NCBI GenBank assembly: GCA_026785785.1
Contig: JAJAZI010000002.1
Location: forward strand, 1 to 14,017
Direction of reading: 5' to 3'
DNA length: 14,017 nt
Origin: Microbacteriaceae bacterium
GTDB taxonomy: Bacteria; Actinomycetota; Actinomycetes; Actinomycetales; Microbacteriaceae
The notes beneath the pieces were generated by a model. It was not told the DNA's origin. It made no database searches and saw only the letters and a program-made list of their open reading frames with translations. Shown here piece after piece: positions 1 through 7,559 of the stretch. Numbering within the stretch: position 1 is the first letter of the stretch; each line of letters starts with the position of its first letter. The position numbers and the translations under genes were made by a program.

Positions 1-48
1 ATCGGGCGGGTGCTGGCCGTGATGGTGCGGGAGCAGCTGGCGGTGTAG
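1..48 (+). CDS. glmM: C-terminal end of a forward gene, probably phosphoglucosamine mutase GlmM (partial)
   Basis: Reading frame 1 is open from the window edge and gives IGRVLAVMVREQLAV before a TAG stop at 46-48. This short tail resembles the usual GlmM ending of actinobacteria, an amphipathic helix of the type (A)xxVVRExLAL, as I remember the family. The context supports it: glmM is commonly found just before coaA/glmS in Microbacteriaceae-like genomes, and GlmM acts directly after GlmS by turning glucosamine-6-P into glucosamine-1-P for UDP-GlcNAc synthesis. Only 15 residues are visible and no catalytic motif is included, so the identity is an inference from the tail and the gene order. 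Confidence 0.45.
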   Translation: MGRVLAVMVREQLAV

Positions 49-183
49 GTCGGTCTGGGGTGGGGGCGGGTCTCGGGGTGGAGGTTGGTCTCGCGCTGGA
101 GGTCGGTTCAGAGGTCGAGGCCGCCGACCACCCAGTCGTGAGTGCGCCAGGGCGATAGGTCTGTGCCTGGTTGTGACGAAAGC

Positions 184-218
184 GCCCGCACGAGCAGGGG
201 CTCATGTCACGAGCGGGC
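184..218. terminator. Possible bidirectional terminator hairpin between convergent genes
   Basis: GCCCGC (184-189) pairs with GCGGGC (213-218). Inside the loop GAGC (192-195) pairs with GCTC (200-203). There is no T-tract after it on either strand, which is common in high-GC actinobacteria. It lies where two convergent genes would need termination. The stem is only 6 bp with a large loop, so this is a weak call. Confidence 0.3.
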
Positions 219-308
219 ACAATCGCACGGCGGGGGAGCCGGAGCCGGAGGCGGTGGCGGTGCCGGTGCCGGATCAGGACTGGGACCGGCGTGGCTGGGG
301 TGCGCGAC

Positions 309-335
309 GCGCCCAGCGCGCCCAGCGCGCCCAGC
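309..335. repeat. Three tandem copies of the 9-mer GCGCCCAGC
   Basis: Bases 309-317, 318-326 and 327-335 are identical copies of GCGCCCAGC, and the following GC begins a fourth. The array ends 8 bases before the coaA stop codon, so it lies in the 3' untranslated part of the coaA transcript. It is probably a slippage-prone microsatellite of no known function. Confidence 0.9.
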
Positions 336-343
336 GCAATCGT

Positions 344-1303
344 CTAGATCTTGCGCACCAGCACGTGGTCCACGGCGTGCTGCGCGTTCTTGCGCAGCAC
401 GAGCGTCGCCCGAGAGCGGGTCGGCAGAATGTTCTCGGCCAGGTTGGGGCCGTTGATCCGGTCCCAGATGTCCCGCGCCGTCGCCCGAGCCTCGTCCGGC
501 GACAGCGTCGCGTACCGGTGGAAGTACGACTTGGGGTTCGCGAACGCGCCCTGCTGCAGCTTGAGGAAGCGCTCCTCGTACCAGCGGGCGATGTCGCTGC
601 TGCGCGCGTCGACGTAGACCGAGAAGTCGAACAGGTCGCTCACCGCCAGGCGGTGCGTCCTCGTCGCGGGCTGCAGCACGTTGAGGCCCTCAACGATGAG
701 GATGTCGGGGCGGCGCACGACGATCTCGGCATTGCTCACGATGTCGTAACTCAGGTGCGAGTAGAACGGCGCCCGCACCTCTTCCGCGCCACTCTTGATC
801 TTGCTGACGAATCGCAGCAGGGCGCGGCGGTCATACGACTCCGGGAAGCCCTTGCGACCCATGAGGCCGAGGCGTTCGAGCTCGGCGTTCGGGCGGAGGA
901 AGCCGTCGGTGGTGATGAGCTCGACCCGGGGGGTGTCGTCCCAGCGGGCGAGGAGCTCGCGCAGCAGCCTGGCGATCGTCGACTTGCCGACCGCGACGGA
1001 GCCGGCCACACCGATCACGAACGGGGTGCTCTCGGCGCGCGTGCCGAGGAAGCCGCTCGTCGCGCGGTGGAGCTGCTTCGCGCTGGCCGCGTACAGGTTG
1101 ATGAGGCGGCTGAGTGGCAGATACACCTCGCTCACCTCGCGCAGGTCGAGCACGTCGCCGAGTCCGCGCAGCTCGACGATCTCGTTCGGGGTGAGGGGGA
1201 GCGGGGTCGCCGGCGCAAGTTCCGCCCAGCTCGCTCGATCGATTTCGATGAAGGGGGAGCCGTTGCCGTTGCTCGACGCGTGCCCGGATCCGTGCTCAGC
1301 CAT
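344..1303 (-). CDS. coaA: Type I pantothenate kinase CoaA
   Basis: CoaA phosphorylates pantothenate with ATP, the first and usually rate-controlling step of coenzyme A synthesis in the cytoplasm. The 319-residue product has the usual length of bacterial type I kinases. The P-loop [12 protein letters not shown] is at about residues 98-109. It is followed by the family motifs [27 protein letters not shown] and [12 protein letters not shown], and the C-terminal part contains [17 protein letters not shown]. The whole matches the mycobacterial CoaA that I remember closely. The ATG at 1301-1303 is preferred: it gives the family length, and a TAGTGT -10-like hexamer lies 8 bases upstream, fitting a leaderless start. 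An in-frame ATG at 1352-1354 would add 17 residues. The gene is divergent from glmS. The open frame continues far upstream antisense to glmS, which is a high-GC artefact. Confidence 0.96.
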   Translation of the reverse strand: MAEHGSGHASSNGNGSPFIEIDRASWAELAPATPLPLTPNEIVELRGLGDVLDLREVSEVYLPLSRLINLYAASAKQLHRATSGFLGTRAESTPFVIGVAGSVAVGKSTIARLLRELLARWDDTPRVELITTDGFLRPNAELERLGLMGRKGFPESYDRRALLRFVSKIKSGAEEVRAPFYSHLSYDIVSNAEIVVRRPDILIVEGLNVLQPATRTHRLAVSDLFDFSVYVDARSSDIARWYEERFLKLQQGAFANPKSYFHRYATLSPDEARATARDIWDRINGPNLAENILPTRSRATLVLRKNAQHAVDHVLVRKI

Positions 1304-1311
1304 AGGCCCCA

Positions 1312-1317
1312 ACACTA
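1312..1317 (-). promoter_or_regulatory. Candidate -10 element for leaderless coaA transcription
   Basis: On the reverse strand this reads TAGTGT, matching the actinobacterial TANNNT -10 pattern. Eight bases separate it from the ATG of coaA, so transcription would start at or within about two bases of the start codon. No Shine-Dalgarno sequence is visible before that ATG. No clear -35 hexamer is seen. Confidence 0.5.
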
Positions 1318-1348
1318 GCCCGAGCGGGTAGTGCGGGGTTTGCTCCCG

Positions 1349-1354
1349 TAACAT
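1349..1354 (+). promoter_or_regulatory. Candidate -10 element for leaderless glmS transcription
   Basis: TAACAT lies 7 bases before the glmS ATG, the spacing expected if RNA begins at the start codon. The only purine-rich stretch (GAGG, 1356-1359) is 2 bases from the ATG, too close to work as a ribosome binding site. No good -35 is visible. It shares the 58-base divergent region with the coaA promoter candidate. Confidence 0.5.
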
Positions 1355-1361
1355 CGAGGCC

Positions 1362-3215
1362 ATGTGTGGAATCGTGGGATATGTCGGAAGCGCCAAGTCG
1401 GTCGAGGTCCTGCTCGGGGGCCTGCGTCGCCTCGAGTACCGCGGATATGACTCCGCGGGGATCGCGGTCATCGATCCGGACGGCGCGATGCACACGCGAA
1501 AGCGGGCTGGCAAGCTCAAGATACTCGTCGACGATCTCGACGGCCGTGCGCTCGCGAACGGCTCGACCGGCATAGGCCACACCCGCTGGGCGACGCACGG
1601 CGGCCCGACCGACCAGAACGCGCATCCGCACCTCGGCGACGACGGCAAGCTCGCCCTTATCCACAACGGCATCATCGAGAACTTCGCCGAACTCAAACGC
1701 GAGCTCATCGAGCAGCATCCCGACACCGTCTTCGTGAGCGAGACCGACTCCGAGGTCGCCGCCCTCCTCGTCGGCTTCGAATACCAGAAGACCCACGACC
1801 TCGCCCTCGCGCTGCGCAATGTCGTGAAGTGCCTGCACGGCGCCTTCACTCTGCTCGTGCTGCACACCGACGAGCCCGATGTCGTCGTCGGTGCCCGCCG
1901 CAACTCGCCGCTCGTGATCGGCCTCGGCGACGGCGAGAACTTCCTCGGATCGGACGTCGCGGCGTTCGTCGAGCACACCCATCGCGCCGTCGAGATCGGC
2001 CAGGACCAGATCGTGAGCATCCGCGCCGAGTCCGTCACGATCACCGACTTCGACGGCAACCCGGTCGACTCGCACGAGTTCGAGATCGACTGGGACGCGT
2101 CCGCGTCAGAGAAGGGCGGCTGGTCGAGCTTCATGGCGAAGGAGATCAGCGAGGAGCCGGAGGCGATCGCCAAGACGCTGCTCGGCCGCATCACCGACGG
2201 CGCCGTGCACGTCGAGGAGCTCGAGCCGCTGCGCAATTCCCTCGCCGAGATCAACCGCATCGTGATCCTCGGCTGCGGCACCGCCGCCTACTCCGGCATG
2301 CTCGCGAAGTACGCGATCGAGAAGTGGGCGAAGATCCCTGTCGACGTGGAGCTCTCGCACGAGTTCCGCTACCGCGACCCGATCCTCGACGAGAGGACCC
2401 TCGTCATCTCGGTGAGCCAGTCCGGCGAGACCATGGACACCCTGATGGCGGTCAAGTACGCCGTCAAGGCCGGTGCCCGCACCCTCTCGATCTGCAACAC
2501 CCAGGGCGCGACGATCCCGCGCGAGTCGGATGCCGTCATGTACACGCACGCCGGCCCCGAGGTCGCCGTGGCCTCGACGAAGGCCTTCGTGGCGCAGATC
2601 GCCGCGTTCTACCTGTTCGCCCTGCACCTCGCCGCAGTGCGCGACACCCTTACCAAGCGGGAGATCTCGGGGCTCCTCGAGGAGCTGGAGGCTGTTCCGG
2701 ACCAGCTCGCGACCGTGCTGCAGCAGCACGACAAGATCAAGGAGCTCGCCGGCTGGATGGTCGACACGAGCGCCGTGCTGTTCCTCGGCCGCCACGCCGG
2801 CTTCCCGGTCGCGCTCGAGGGTGCGCTCAAGCTCAAGGAGCTCGCCTACATCCACGCGGAGGGTTTTGCCGCTGGCGAGCTCAAGCACGGCCCGATCGCG
2901 CTCATCGAGCCCGGCCAGCCCGTGTTCGTCGTCGTGCCGAGCCCGCGCGGCAAGGACTCGCTGCACCCCAAGGTCGTCTCCAACATCCAGGAGATCCGGG
3001 CCAGGGGCGCGCGCATCCTCGCGATCGCCGAGCAGGGCGATGCCGCTGTGCTGCCCTACGCCGACATCGTCATCCCGATTCCGCTCGCCTCGACGCTGTT
3101 CGAGCCGCTGCTCGCCGTCGCGCCGCTGCAGATCTTCGCAATGGAGCTCGCCGCCGCGAAGGGGCTCGACGTCGACCAGCCGCGCAACCTCGCGAAGTCT
3201 GTCACGGTCGAGTGA
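1362..3215 (+). CDS. glmS: Glutamine--fructose-6-phosphate aminotransferase (isomerizing) GlmS
   Basis: GlmS makes glucosamine-6-phosphate from fructose-6-phosphate and glutamine, the entry to UDP-GlcNAc and peptidoglycan. The 617-residue product starts MCGIVGYVG, so Cys2 is exposed as the N-terminal nucleophile once Met is removed. The glutaminase domain shows HTRWATHG (73-80), HNGIIEN (101-107) and SETDSE (126-131). The isomerase half has two SIS domains with GCGTAAYSG (304-312), SQSGETMDT (352-360) and STKAF (405-409). It also has [14 protein letters not shown] (498-511) with the expected Glu and His, and the strictly conserved ending [13 protein letters not shown]. All key residues are present and the length is normal. 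It is the first gene of a seven-gene forward operon. I see no glmS ribozyme upstream, as expected outside Firmicutes, since only 58 bases separate it from coaA. Confidence 0.98.
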   Translation: MCGIVGYVGSAKSVEVLLGGLRRLEYRGYDSAGIAVIDPDGAMHTRKRAGKLKILVDDLDGRALANGSTGIGHTRWATHGGPTDQNAHPHLGDDGKLALIHNGIIENFAELKRELIEQHPDTVFVSETDSEVAALLVGFEYQKTHDLALALRNVVKCLHGAFTLLVLHTDEPDVVVGARRNSPLVIGLGDGENFLGSDVAAFVEHTHRAVEIGQDQIVSIRAESVTITDFDGNPVDSHEFEIDWDASASEKGGWSSFMAKEISEEPEAIAKTLLGRITDGAVHVEELEPLRNSLAEINRIVILGCGTAAYSGMLAKYAIEKWAKIPVDVELSHEFRYRDPILDERTLVISVSQSGETMDTLMAVKYAVKAGARTLSICNTQGATIPRESDAVMYTHAGPEVAVASTKAFVAQIAAFYLFALHLAAVRDTLTKREISGLLEELEAVPDQLATVLQQHDKIKELAGWMVDTSAVLFLGRHAGFPVALEGALKLKELAYIHAEGFAAGELKHGPIALIEPGQPVFVVVPSPRGKDSLHPKVVSNIQEIRARGARILAIAEQGDAAVLPYADIVIPIPLASTLFEPLLAVAPLQIFAMELAAAKGLDVDQPRNLAKSVTVE

Positions 3216-3234
3216 TGGGCCGAGGGATGGCGCC

Positions 3235-3609
3235 ATGATTGTGGGAATCGGGGTGGACGTCGTCGACCTCGCGCGATTCGAGCGTGCCGCCTCCCGCACC
3301 CCCGGCCTCGTGCCGCGCCTGTTTGCCGAGAGCGAGCGCGGAACGCCCGAGCGGATGCTGCCGCTGCGGTCGCTCGCGGGCCGGTTCGCCGCGAAGGAAG
3401 CCCTCATCAAGGCGCTCGGTGACTCCGCGGGCGTGCGCTGGCACGACATGCGCGTCGTCGCCGACGGCCTCGGCAATCCCTCGTTCGAGCTGCACGGCGC
3501 GGTCGCCGAGATCGCCGCCGCGCGCGGCATCTCCAGCATCCACCTGACGATGACCCACGACGCGGGCATCGCGCTCGCCTGGGTCGTCGCGGAGGGGCGC
3601 GACTCGTGA
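3235..3609 (+). CDS. acpS: Holo-[acyl-carrier-protein] synthase AcpS
   Basis: AcpS moves the 4'-phosphopantetheine group from coenzyme A to the serine of acyl carrier protein, activating fatty acid synthesis. The 124-residue product has the normal length of the small trimeric AcpS family. The N-terminal motif GIGVDVVDLARFE carries the Mg-binding Asp. LAGRFAAKEALIKALG carries the second signature with the catalytic Glu and Lys. The C-terminal strand reads HLTMTHDAGIALAWVVAE, close to the usual SxSHxxxxAxAxV ending. The ATG at 3235-3237 starts exactly at the family N-terminus and follows a GAGGGA ribosome binding site. It begins 19 bases after the glmS stop. Its stop overlaps the alr start by 4 bases (GTGA). 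The substrate, CoA, links it to coaA on the other side of glmS. Confidence 0.95.
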   Translation: MIVGIGVDVVDLARFERAASRTPGLVPRLFAESERGTPERMLPLRSLAGRFAAKEALIKALGDSAGVRWHDMRVVADGLGNPSFELHGAVAEIAAARGISSIHLTMTHDAGIALAWVVAEGRDS

Positions 3610-4721
3610 GCGACCGGCCGCTGCGCGAGGCGCGTGTCGACCTCTCCGCCATCTCGGCGAACGTCGAGCTGATGCGCGGCCGGATCGGTGCCGCGCACAC
3701 GATGGCCGTCGTCAAGGCCGGCGGCTACGGCCACGGTGCCGTGCCGAGCGCGCGGGCTGCACTCGAGGGCGGAGCGGACTGGCTCGGCGTCGTCGAGATC
3801 GCCGAGGCCCTCGAGCTGCGCGCCGCCGGTCTCGACGCCCCGATTCTCACTTGGCTGCACGCGCCCGACGCCGACTTCGCGCCGGCGATCGACGCGGGCA
3901 TCGACATCGGCATCGGCTCCCTGGCGCAGCTCGACAAGGCCGCGGCGACGGCATCCCGTGCAGCGCCTGCCTTCGTGCACATCAAGGTCGACACGGGCCT
4001 CGGCCGCGGCGGCGTGCCGCTCGCGGAGTGCGAAGCGCTGTTCACGGCGGCCGCGGCGCACGAGCGCGGCGGCGCGCTGCGCGTGCGCGGCCTGTTCAGT
4101 CACCTCGCGAACGCGGGGGACACCGACGACCTCGCACAGCTGGAGGCCTTCGAGTACGCCTCGGCGCTCGCCGGAGCGGCGGGGCTGACGCCGGAGCTGC
4201 GCCACCTCGCCTCCACCGCCGCTGCCCTGCGGATGCCGTCGGCCCGGTTCGACCTCGTGCGGCTCGGCATTGGAATCTACGGGCTGACCCCCTACGACGA
4301 CCAGAGTTCCGTCGAGCTGGGCCTGCGTCCCGCCCTCGAGCTGAGCGCCGGGATCGTGTCGGTCAAGCGAATGCCGGCCGGCACCGGCGTGTCCTACGGC
4401 CACCGCTACCGCACGGCGCGGGAGACAACGCTCGCGCTCGTACCGCTCGGCTACGCGGAGGGAATCCCGCGGCACGCATCCGGCGTCGGCCCGGTCTCGA
4501 TCAACGGGATGGCGTACCGCATCGCGGGCACGGTTGCGATGGATCAGTTCGTCGTCGACGTCGGCGACGCCGCCGTTGCGGTCGGCGACCGCGCCGTACT
4601 CTTCGGCGACCCGCGCACGGGAGTGCCGTCGGCCGACGACTGGGCGGCCGCGGCCGGCACTATCAACTACGAGATCGTCACCCGGCTGGGCGGCCGCATC
4701 GAACGGCGCTACACGTCATGA
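3606..4721 (+). CDS. alr: Alanine racemase Alr
   Basis: Alr converts L-alanine to D-alanine with pyridoxal phosphate, supplying D-Ala for peptidoglycan crosslinks. The 371-residue product has the two-domain family layout. An N-terminal TIM barrel carries the PLP lysine K37 in AVVKAGGYGHG (34-44), and VDTGLGRGG (128-136) and GIGIYGLTPY (221-230) follow. The C-terminal beta domain carries GVSYGHRYRT with the second catalytic base Tyr264 and the substrate-contact motif AMDQFVVDVG (311-320). One residue is unusual: the position two after the PLP lysine is normally Asp or Asn (KAD/KAN) but is Gly here. The start is a GTG overlapping the acpS stop by 4 bases, and the end overlaps tsaE by 4 bases (ATGA), implying translational coupling. 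Confidence 0.96.
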   Translation: MSDRPLREARVDLSAISANVELMRGRIGAAHTMAVVKAGGYGHGAVPSARAALEGGADWLGVVEIAEALELRAAGLDAPILTWLHAPDADFAPAIDAGIDIGIGSLAQLDKAAATASRAAPAFVHIKVDTGLGRGGVPLAECEALFTAAAAHERGGALRVRGLFSHLANAGDTDDLAQLEAFEYASALAGAAGLTPELRHLASTAAALRMPSARFDLVRLGIGIYGLTPYDDQSSVELGLRPALELSAGIVSVKRMPAGTGVSYGHRYRTARETTLALVPLGYAEGIPRHASGVGPVSINGMAYRIAGTVAMDQFVVDVGDAAVAVGDRAVLFGDPRTGVPSADDWAAAAGTINYEIVTRLGGRIERRYTS

Positions 4722-5260
4722 TCCGGCTCGAGATCCAGACGCCGGAGGAGATGGCCGAACTCGGGCGCCGGATCGCCCGGCAGCTGCAGGCGGGCGACAT
4801 CCTTGCCCTGAACGGCGAGCTCGGGGCGGGGAAGACGACACTGACCCGTGGGCTCGGCGAGGAGCTCGGGGTGCGCGGCGCGGTGACGAGCCCGACGTTT
4901 GTGCTCGCCCGCACGCATCCGCGCACCGACGGTGGCGCCCCGCTCGTGCACGTCGACGCCTACCGACTCGGCAACGCCGCGGAGCTCGATGACCTCGACA
5001 TCGACTTCGACGGCTCGATCGTCGTCGTCGAATGGGCGGCGAGGATGCTCGACGGGGTCAGCGACTCGCTGCTCGAGGTGTCGATCGCCCGGCCGACGGG
5101 GACGGGCGGCGCGACCCCCGGCTCCCTGAGCTCCGGTGGCACGGAATCCGCCGATGCAGACGGCGCGCCCGTCGCCGCGGAGGACCTCGGCGGGCCGGAG
5201 CCGCGGCACGTCACCATCCGCCCGCTCGGGCCGCGCTGGGAGCGGCATCCGTTCGCTTAA
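4718..5260 (+). CDS. tsaE: tRNA threonylcarbamoyladenosine biosynthesis ATPase TsaE
   Basis: TsaE is the small P-loop ATPase that works with TsaB and TsaD to put threonylcarbamoyl on A37 of ANN-decoding tRNAs (t6A). In the 180-residue product the Walker A motif GELGAGKTT lies at 33-41. The TSPTF strand is at 57-61, HVDAYRL with the conserved Asp at 78-84, and VVEWA with the Walker B-region Glu at 103-107. Residues 127-160 form a Gly/Ser/Ala/Pro/Asp-rich stretch inserted before the last strand (RHVTIRPLG), making the protein somewhat longer than the usual 150-160 residues. This stretch is probably disordered. The ATG overlaps the alr stop by 4 bases, and the gene ends 9 bases before tsaB. Confidence 0.95.
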   Translation: MIRLEIQTPEEMAELGRRIARQLQAGDILALNGELGAGKTTLTRGLGEELGVRGAVTSPTFVLARTHPRTDGGAPLVHVDAYRLGNAAELDDLDIDFDGSIVVVEWAARMLDGVSDSLLEVSIARPTGTGGATPGSLSSGGTESADADGAPVAAEDLGGPEPRHVTIRPLGPRWERHPFA

Positions 5261-5269
5261 ACTGGCCGC

Positions 5270-5902
5270 ATGCTCCTTTCGATCGACACCTCAGCAGGCA
5301 CGTCTGTCGCGGTCGTCGACAGTGAGCGCGGTGTGCTGTGCGAGCGCTCCTCGGCCGACACGAGGGGGCACGCCGAGATCATCGGCACCTTCATCGCCGA
5401 GTGCGTGGCCGAGTCCGGGGTGCCGATCGCCGCGCTGTCCGGAATCGTCGCGGGCATGGGCCCTGGGCCGTTCACGGGCCTGCGGGTGGGCATCGCCGCG
5501 GCGCAGGCCTTCGCCCTCGGAGCGGATGCGCCGCTCGTGCGGGTGGTGAGCCATGATGCGATCGCCTTCGCCCACTATTCGGCTGGGGCAACCGGGCCGC
5601 TGCTCGTCGTGACGGATGCGCGGCGGCGCGAGGTCTACTGGTCCGCCTATCGTGGCGCGGACGACGCCGGGATCCCCGAGCGGGCGGAACCGGCGGGACT
5701 CGTGCGGCCGGACGACCTCGCCTCCGCCGTCGCCGGCTACGACTCCTACGAGCGGCTCGACGCCGCCGAGGTGTCGGCTGCGGCGCTCGGCCTGCTCGCC
5801 GAGGCGATGTTCGCTGCGGGCCGCGCCTTCGCGGGCGTCGCACCGCTGTACCTCCGCGCCCCCGACGCCGTCGCGTCGGCCGGTCCGAAGCGGGTGAGCT
5901 GA
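5270..5902 (+). CDS. tsaB: tRNA threonylcarbamoyladenosine biosynthesis protein TsaB
   Basis: TsaB is a catalytically inactive ASKHA-fold paralogue of TsaD that forms the heterodimer needed for t6A synthesis. The 210-residue product begins [15 protein letters not shown], the usual first strand and turn of the fold. It has the conserved [13 protein letters not shown] (62-74), then [13 protein letters not shown] (113-125), and ends with [10 protein letters not shown] (191-200), the standard TsaB tail. It lies between tsaE and rimI, which is the common bacterial order. The start is 9 bases after tsaE, and its TGA overlaps the rimI ATG by one base. No defects are seen. Confidence 0.95.
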   Translation: MLLSIDTSAGTSVAVVDSERGVLCERSSADTRGHAEIIGTFIAECVAESGVPIAALSGIVAGMGPGPFTGLRVGIAAAQAFALGADAPLVRVVSHDAIAFAHYSAGATGPLLVVTDARRREVYWSAYRGADDAGIPERAEPAGLVRPDDLASAVAGYDSYERLDAAEVSAAALGLLAEAMFAAGRAFAGVAPLYLRAPDAVASAGPKRVS

Positions 5903-6384
5903 TGGCCTGGCAGCTGCGGCGGGCCGCCGCCGGCGACCTCGACCGGATCATGCTCATCGAGAACAGCAGCTTCCTCAGCGACGCCTGGTCGCGCGACGGC
6001 ATGCGCTCGGAGCTGGCGAACCGCCAGTGCTACTACCTCGTCGCGTTCCGACCGGAGACGCCGAAGAGAATCGAGGGCTATGCGGGCCTGTTCGCCCCGC
6101 GCGGAGCCCAAGAGGCGGATGTGCAGACGATCGCGGTCGCCGAGGGATCCCGCCGAGAGGGCCTCGGCCAGCTGCTCGTGCAGTCGCTGGTCGCCGAGGC
6201 GCGCAGCCGCGGAGTGCAGGAGATCTTCTTGGAGGTGCGCGCCGACAACCCGGGCGCGCACACGCTCTACGCCTCGCTCGGCTTCGAGAGAATTGCGGTG
6301 CGGGTCGCCTACTACCAGCCGGACGGAATGGATGCGATCGTGATGCGCCTGAGACTCGACACCCCGAGAACGGTCCTCGCGTGA
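5902..6384 (+). CDS. rimI: RimI-type ribosomal protein S18 alanine N-acetyltransferase (GNAT)
   Basis: This 160-residue GNAT protein would acetylate the N-terminal alanine of ribosomal protein S18, as RimI does in E. coli; in actinobacteria RimI may act more broadly. The acetyl-CoA loop is RREGLGQLL (84-92), fitting the Q/R-x-x-G-x-G/A pattern and following the strand TIAV. LEVRADN (110-116) carries the expected catalytic-region Glu, [13 protein letters not shown] (116-128) is the usual motif B helix, and [12 protein letters not shown] (138-148) is the RimI-like ending. Position between tsaB and tsaD is the typical site for rimI. It overlaps tsaB by 1 base and tsaD by 4 bases. S18 as substrate is inferred from family and context. 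Confidence 0.92.
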   Translation: MAWQLRRAAAGDLDRIMLIENSSFLSDAWSRDGMRSELANRQCYYLVAFRPETPKRIEGYAGLFAPRGAQEADVQTIAVAEGSRREGLGQLLVQSLVAEARSRGVQEIFLEVRADNPGAHTLYASLGFERIAVRVAYYQPDGMDAIVMRLRLDTPRTVLA

Positions 6385-7457
6385 GTGCGGCCGAAACGCC
6401 CACGTCTGCCGCCGAGCCGCTCGTGCTCGGCATCGAGACGAGCTGCGACGAGACGGGAATCGGCATCGTGCGCGGCAGCACCCTGCTCGCGAACGTCATT
6501 GCCTCCTCGATGGAGGAGCACGCCCGCTTCGGCGGTGTCGTGCCCGAGATCGCCGCGCGGGCGCACCTCGAGGCGCTCGGCCCCGCGATGACCGCCGCGC
6601 TCGCCGAGGCGGGAGTGGGCCTCCACGAGATCGACGCCGTCGCCGTGACGAGCGGCCCGGGGCTCGCCGGCGCGCTCATGGTCGGGGTCGGCGCGGCAAA
6701 GGCGCTCGCCGTGGCGCTCGACCGCCCGCTCTATGCCGTCAACCACCTCGTCGGCCACGTTGGCGCCGACGTGCTTCGCGACGACGGAACGGCGATCGAG
6801 CTGCCGACCGTCGCGCTGCTCGTTTCCGGCGGCCACACCTCGCTGCTGCTCGTGCGTGACCTCGTCTCCGACGTCGAACTGCTCGGCGAGACGATCGACG
6901 ACGCGGCGGGAGAGGCCTTCGACAAGGTCGCGAGGCTCCTCGGCCTGCCCTACCCCGGTGGCCCGCAGATCGACCGGGCGGCCGTCGGTGGCGACCCGCG
7001 CAGCATCCGGTTCCCCCGCGGGCTCAGCCAACCCAAGGACCTCGAGCGGCACCGCTACGACTTCTCATTCTCCGGACTCAAGACCTCCGTCGCGCGCTGG
7101 GTCGAGCAGAAGCGCGACGCGGGGGAGACCGTGCCGCTCGCGGATGTCGCGGCCTCCTTTCGCGAGTCGGTGGCCGACGTGCTCGTGGCGAAGGCGGTCG
7201 CCGCGTGCCTCGACCTCGGGGTGCCGAGGCTCCTGCTCGGGGGCGGCGTCGTGGCGAACGCCCGCGTGCGCGAGCTGGCGGCGGAGCGCTGTTCGGCGGC
7301 CGGCATCGAGCTGCGCATCCCGCCGCTCGCCCTGTGCACCGACAACGGGGCGATGATCGCGGCGCTCGGAGCCCAGCTCATCATGGCCGGGCACGCGCCA
7401 TCCGGCCTCGGCTTCTCGGCGGACTCGACTCTTCCGGTCACCTCGATCCAGGCCTGA
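6381..7457 (+). CDS. tsaD: tRNA N6-adenosine threonylcarbamoyltransferase TsaD
   Basis: TsaD is the catalytic subunit that transfers threonylcarbamoyl from the TC-AMP intermediate to A37 of tRNA. The 358-residue product begins its fold at [13 protein letters not shown] (14-26). It contains [10 protein letters not shown] (56-65), [10 protein letters not shown] (90-99) and the metal-binding HLVGH (H122 and H126). [10 protein letters not shown] (147-156), [19 protein letters not shown] (177-195) and [10 protein letters not shown] (226-235) follow. The third metal ligand is Asp321 in CTDNGAM (319-325). All key residues are present and the length is normal. The start is a GTG overlapping the rimI stop by 4 bases; the first dozen residues ([12 protein letters not shown]) are a flexible extension. 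It is the last gene of the operon. Confidence 0.97.
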   Translation: MSAAETPTSAAEPLVLGIETSCDETGIGIVRGSTLLANVIASSMEEHARFGGVVPEIAARAHLEALGPAMTAALAEAGVGLHEIDAVAVTSGPGLAGALMVGVGAAKALAVALDRPLYAVNHLVGHVGADVLRDDGTAIELPTVALLVSGGHTSLLLVRDLVSDVELLGETIDDAAGEAFDKVARLLGLPYPGGPQIDRAAVGGDPRSIRFPRGLSQPKDLERHRYDFSFSGLKTSVARWVEQKRDAGETVPLADVAASFRESVADVLVAKAVAACLDLGVPRLLLGGGVVANARVRELAAERCSAAGIELRIPPLALCTDNGAMIAALGAQLIMAGHAPSGLGFSADSTLPVTSIQA

Positions 7458-7460
7458 TTA

Positions 7461-7478
7461 GCGCCGTCCGCGCGGCGT
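7461..7478 (+). terminator. Weak hairpin after the glmS-tsaD operon
   Basis: CGCCG (7462-7466) can pair with CGGCG (7473-7477), extended by one G-T pair. It lies directly after the tsaD stop and before the next promoter, where termination would be expected. The stem is short and has no T-tract. Confidence 0.25.
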
Positions 7479-7487
7479 CACAAGCGT

Positions 7488-7516
7488 TTGACAGTCGGAC
7501 AGACCTAGGGAATGCT
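7488..7516 (+). promoter_or_regulatory. Sigma70-like promoter of the small membrane-protein gene
   Basis: A perfect -35 TTGACA (7488-7493) is followed after 17 bases by a weaker -10 AATGCT (7511-7516). The start of transcription would be near 7523, giving a leader of about 37 bases that includes an AAGGAG ribosome binding site (7547-7552). It separates the next gene from the upstream operon. Confidence 0.55.
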
Positions 7517-7559
7517 GTGAGAACCCTTGAGTTTTTGTTTCCGTTGTAAGGAGCCTCAC

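Larger units (their letters stand above)
49..343. other. Convergent intergenic region, G-rich, no gene seen
   Basis: About 295 bases lie between the forward gene ending at 48 and the reverse coaA ending at 344. The first part (about 50-120) is strongly G-rich on the forward strand. Bases 237-280 are low-complexity GGAGCC/GGCGGT/GCCGGT repeats, and 309-335 hold three exact 9-base copies. Open frames on both strands here have no recognisable motif. A short reverse frame ending with a stop at 106-108 reads HDWVVGGLDL at its end, but a stop lies about 30 codons upstream. I see no convincing gene. Confidence 0.6.

Noticed and set aside
67..196. Short reverse frame ending HDWVVGGLDL as a possible gene end
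   Set aside because: An in-frame stop lies about 30 codons upstream, with no start signal and no recognised family.
173..1318. Forward open frame of 381 codons opposite coaA
   Set aside because: It is antisense to coaA, has Arg/Ala/Glu-rich composition and no ribosome binding site or motif.
1304..1361. glmS ribozyme or riboswitch before glmS
   Set aside because: Only 58 bases separate the divergent genes and no conserved core is visible. The glmS ribozyme is known mainly from Firmicutes.
1355..2281. Reverse open frame running on upstream of coaA across glmS
   Set aside because: It is antisense to a clear glmS, has Ser/Arg-rich composition without motifs, and would give CoaA an extension not seen in the family.
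2106..4475. Very long reverse open frame (about 789 codons) opposite glmS, acpS and alr
   Set aside because: Three well-supported forward genes occupy the same DNA. The product is rich in Arg, Glu and Gly with no domain, typical of a high-GC shadow frame.
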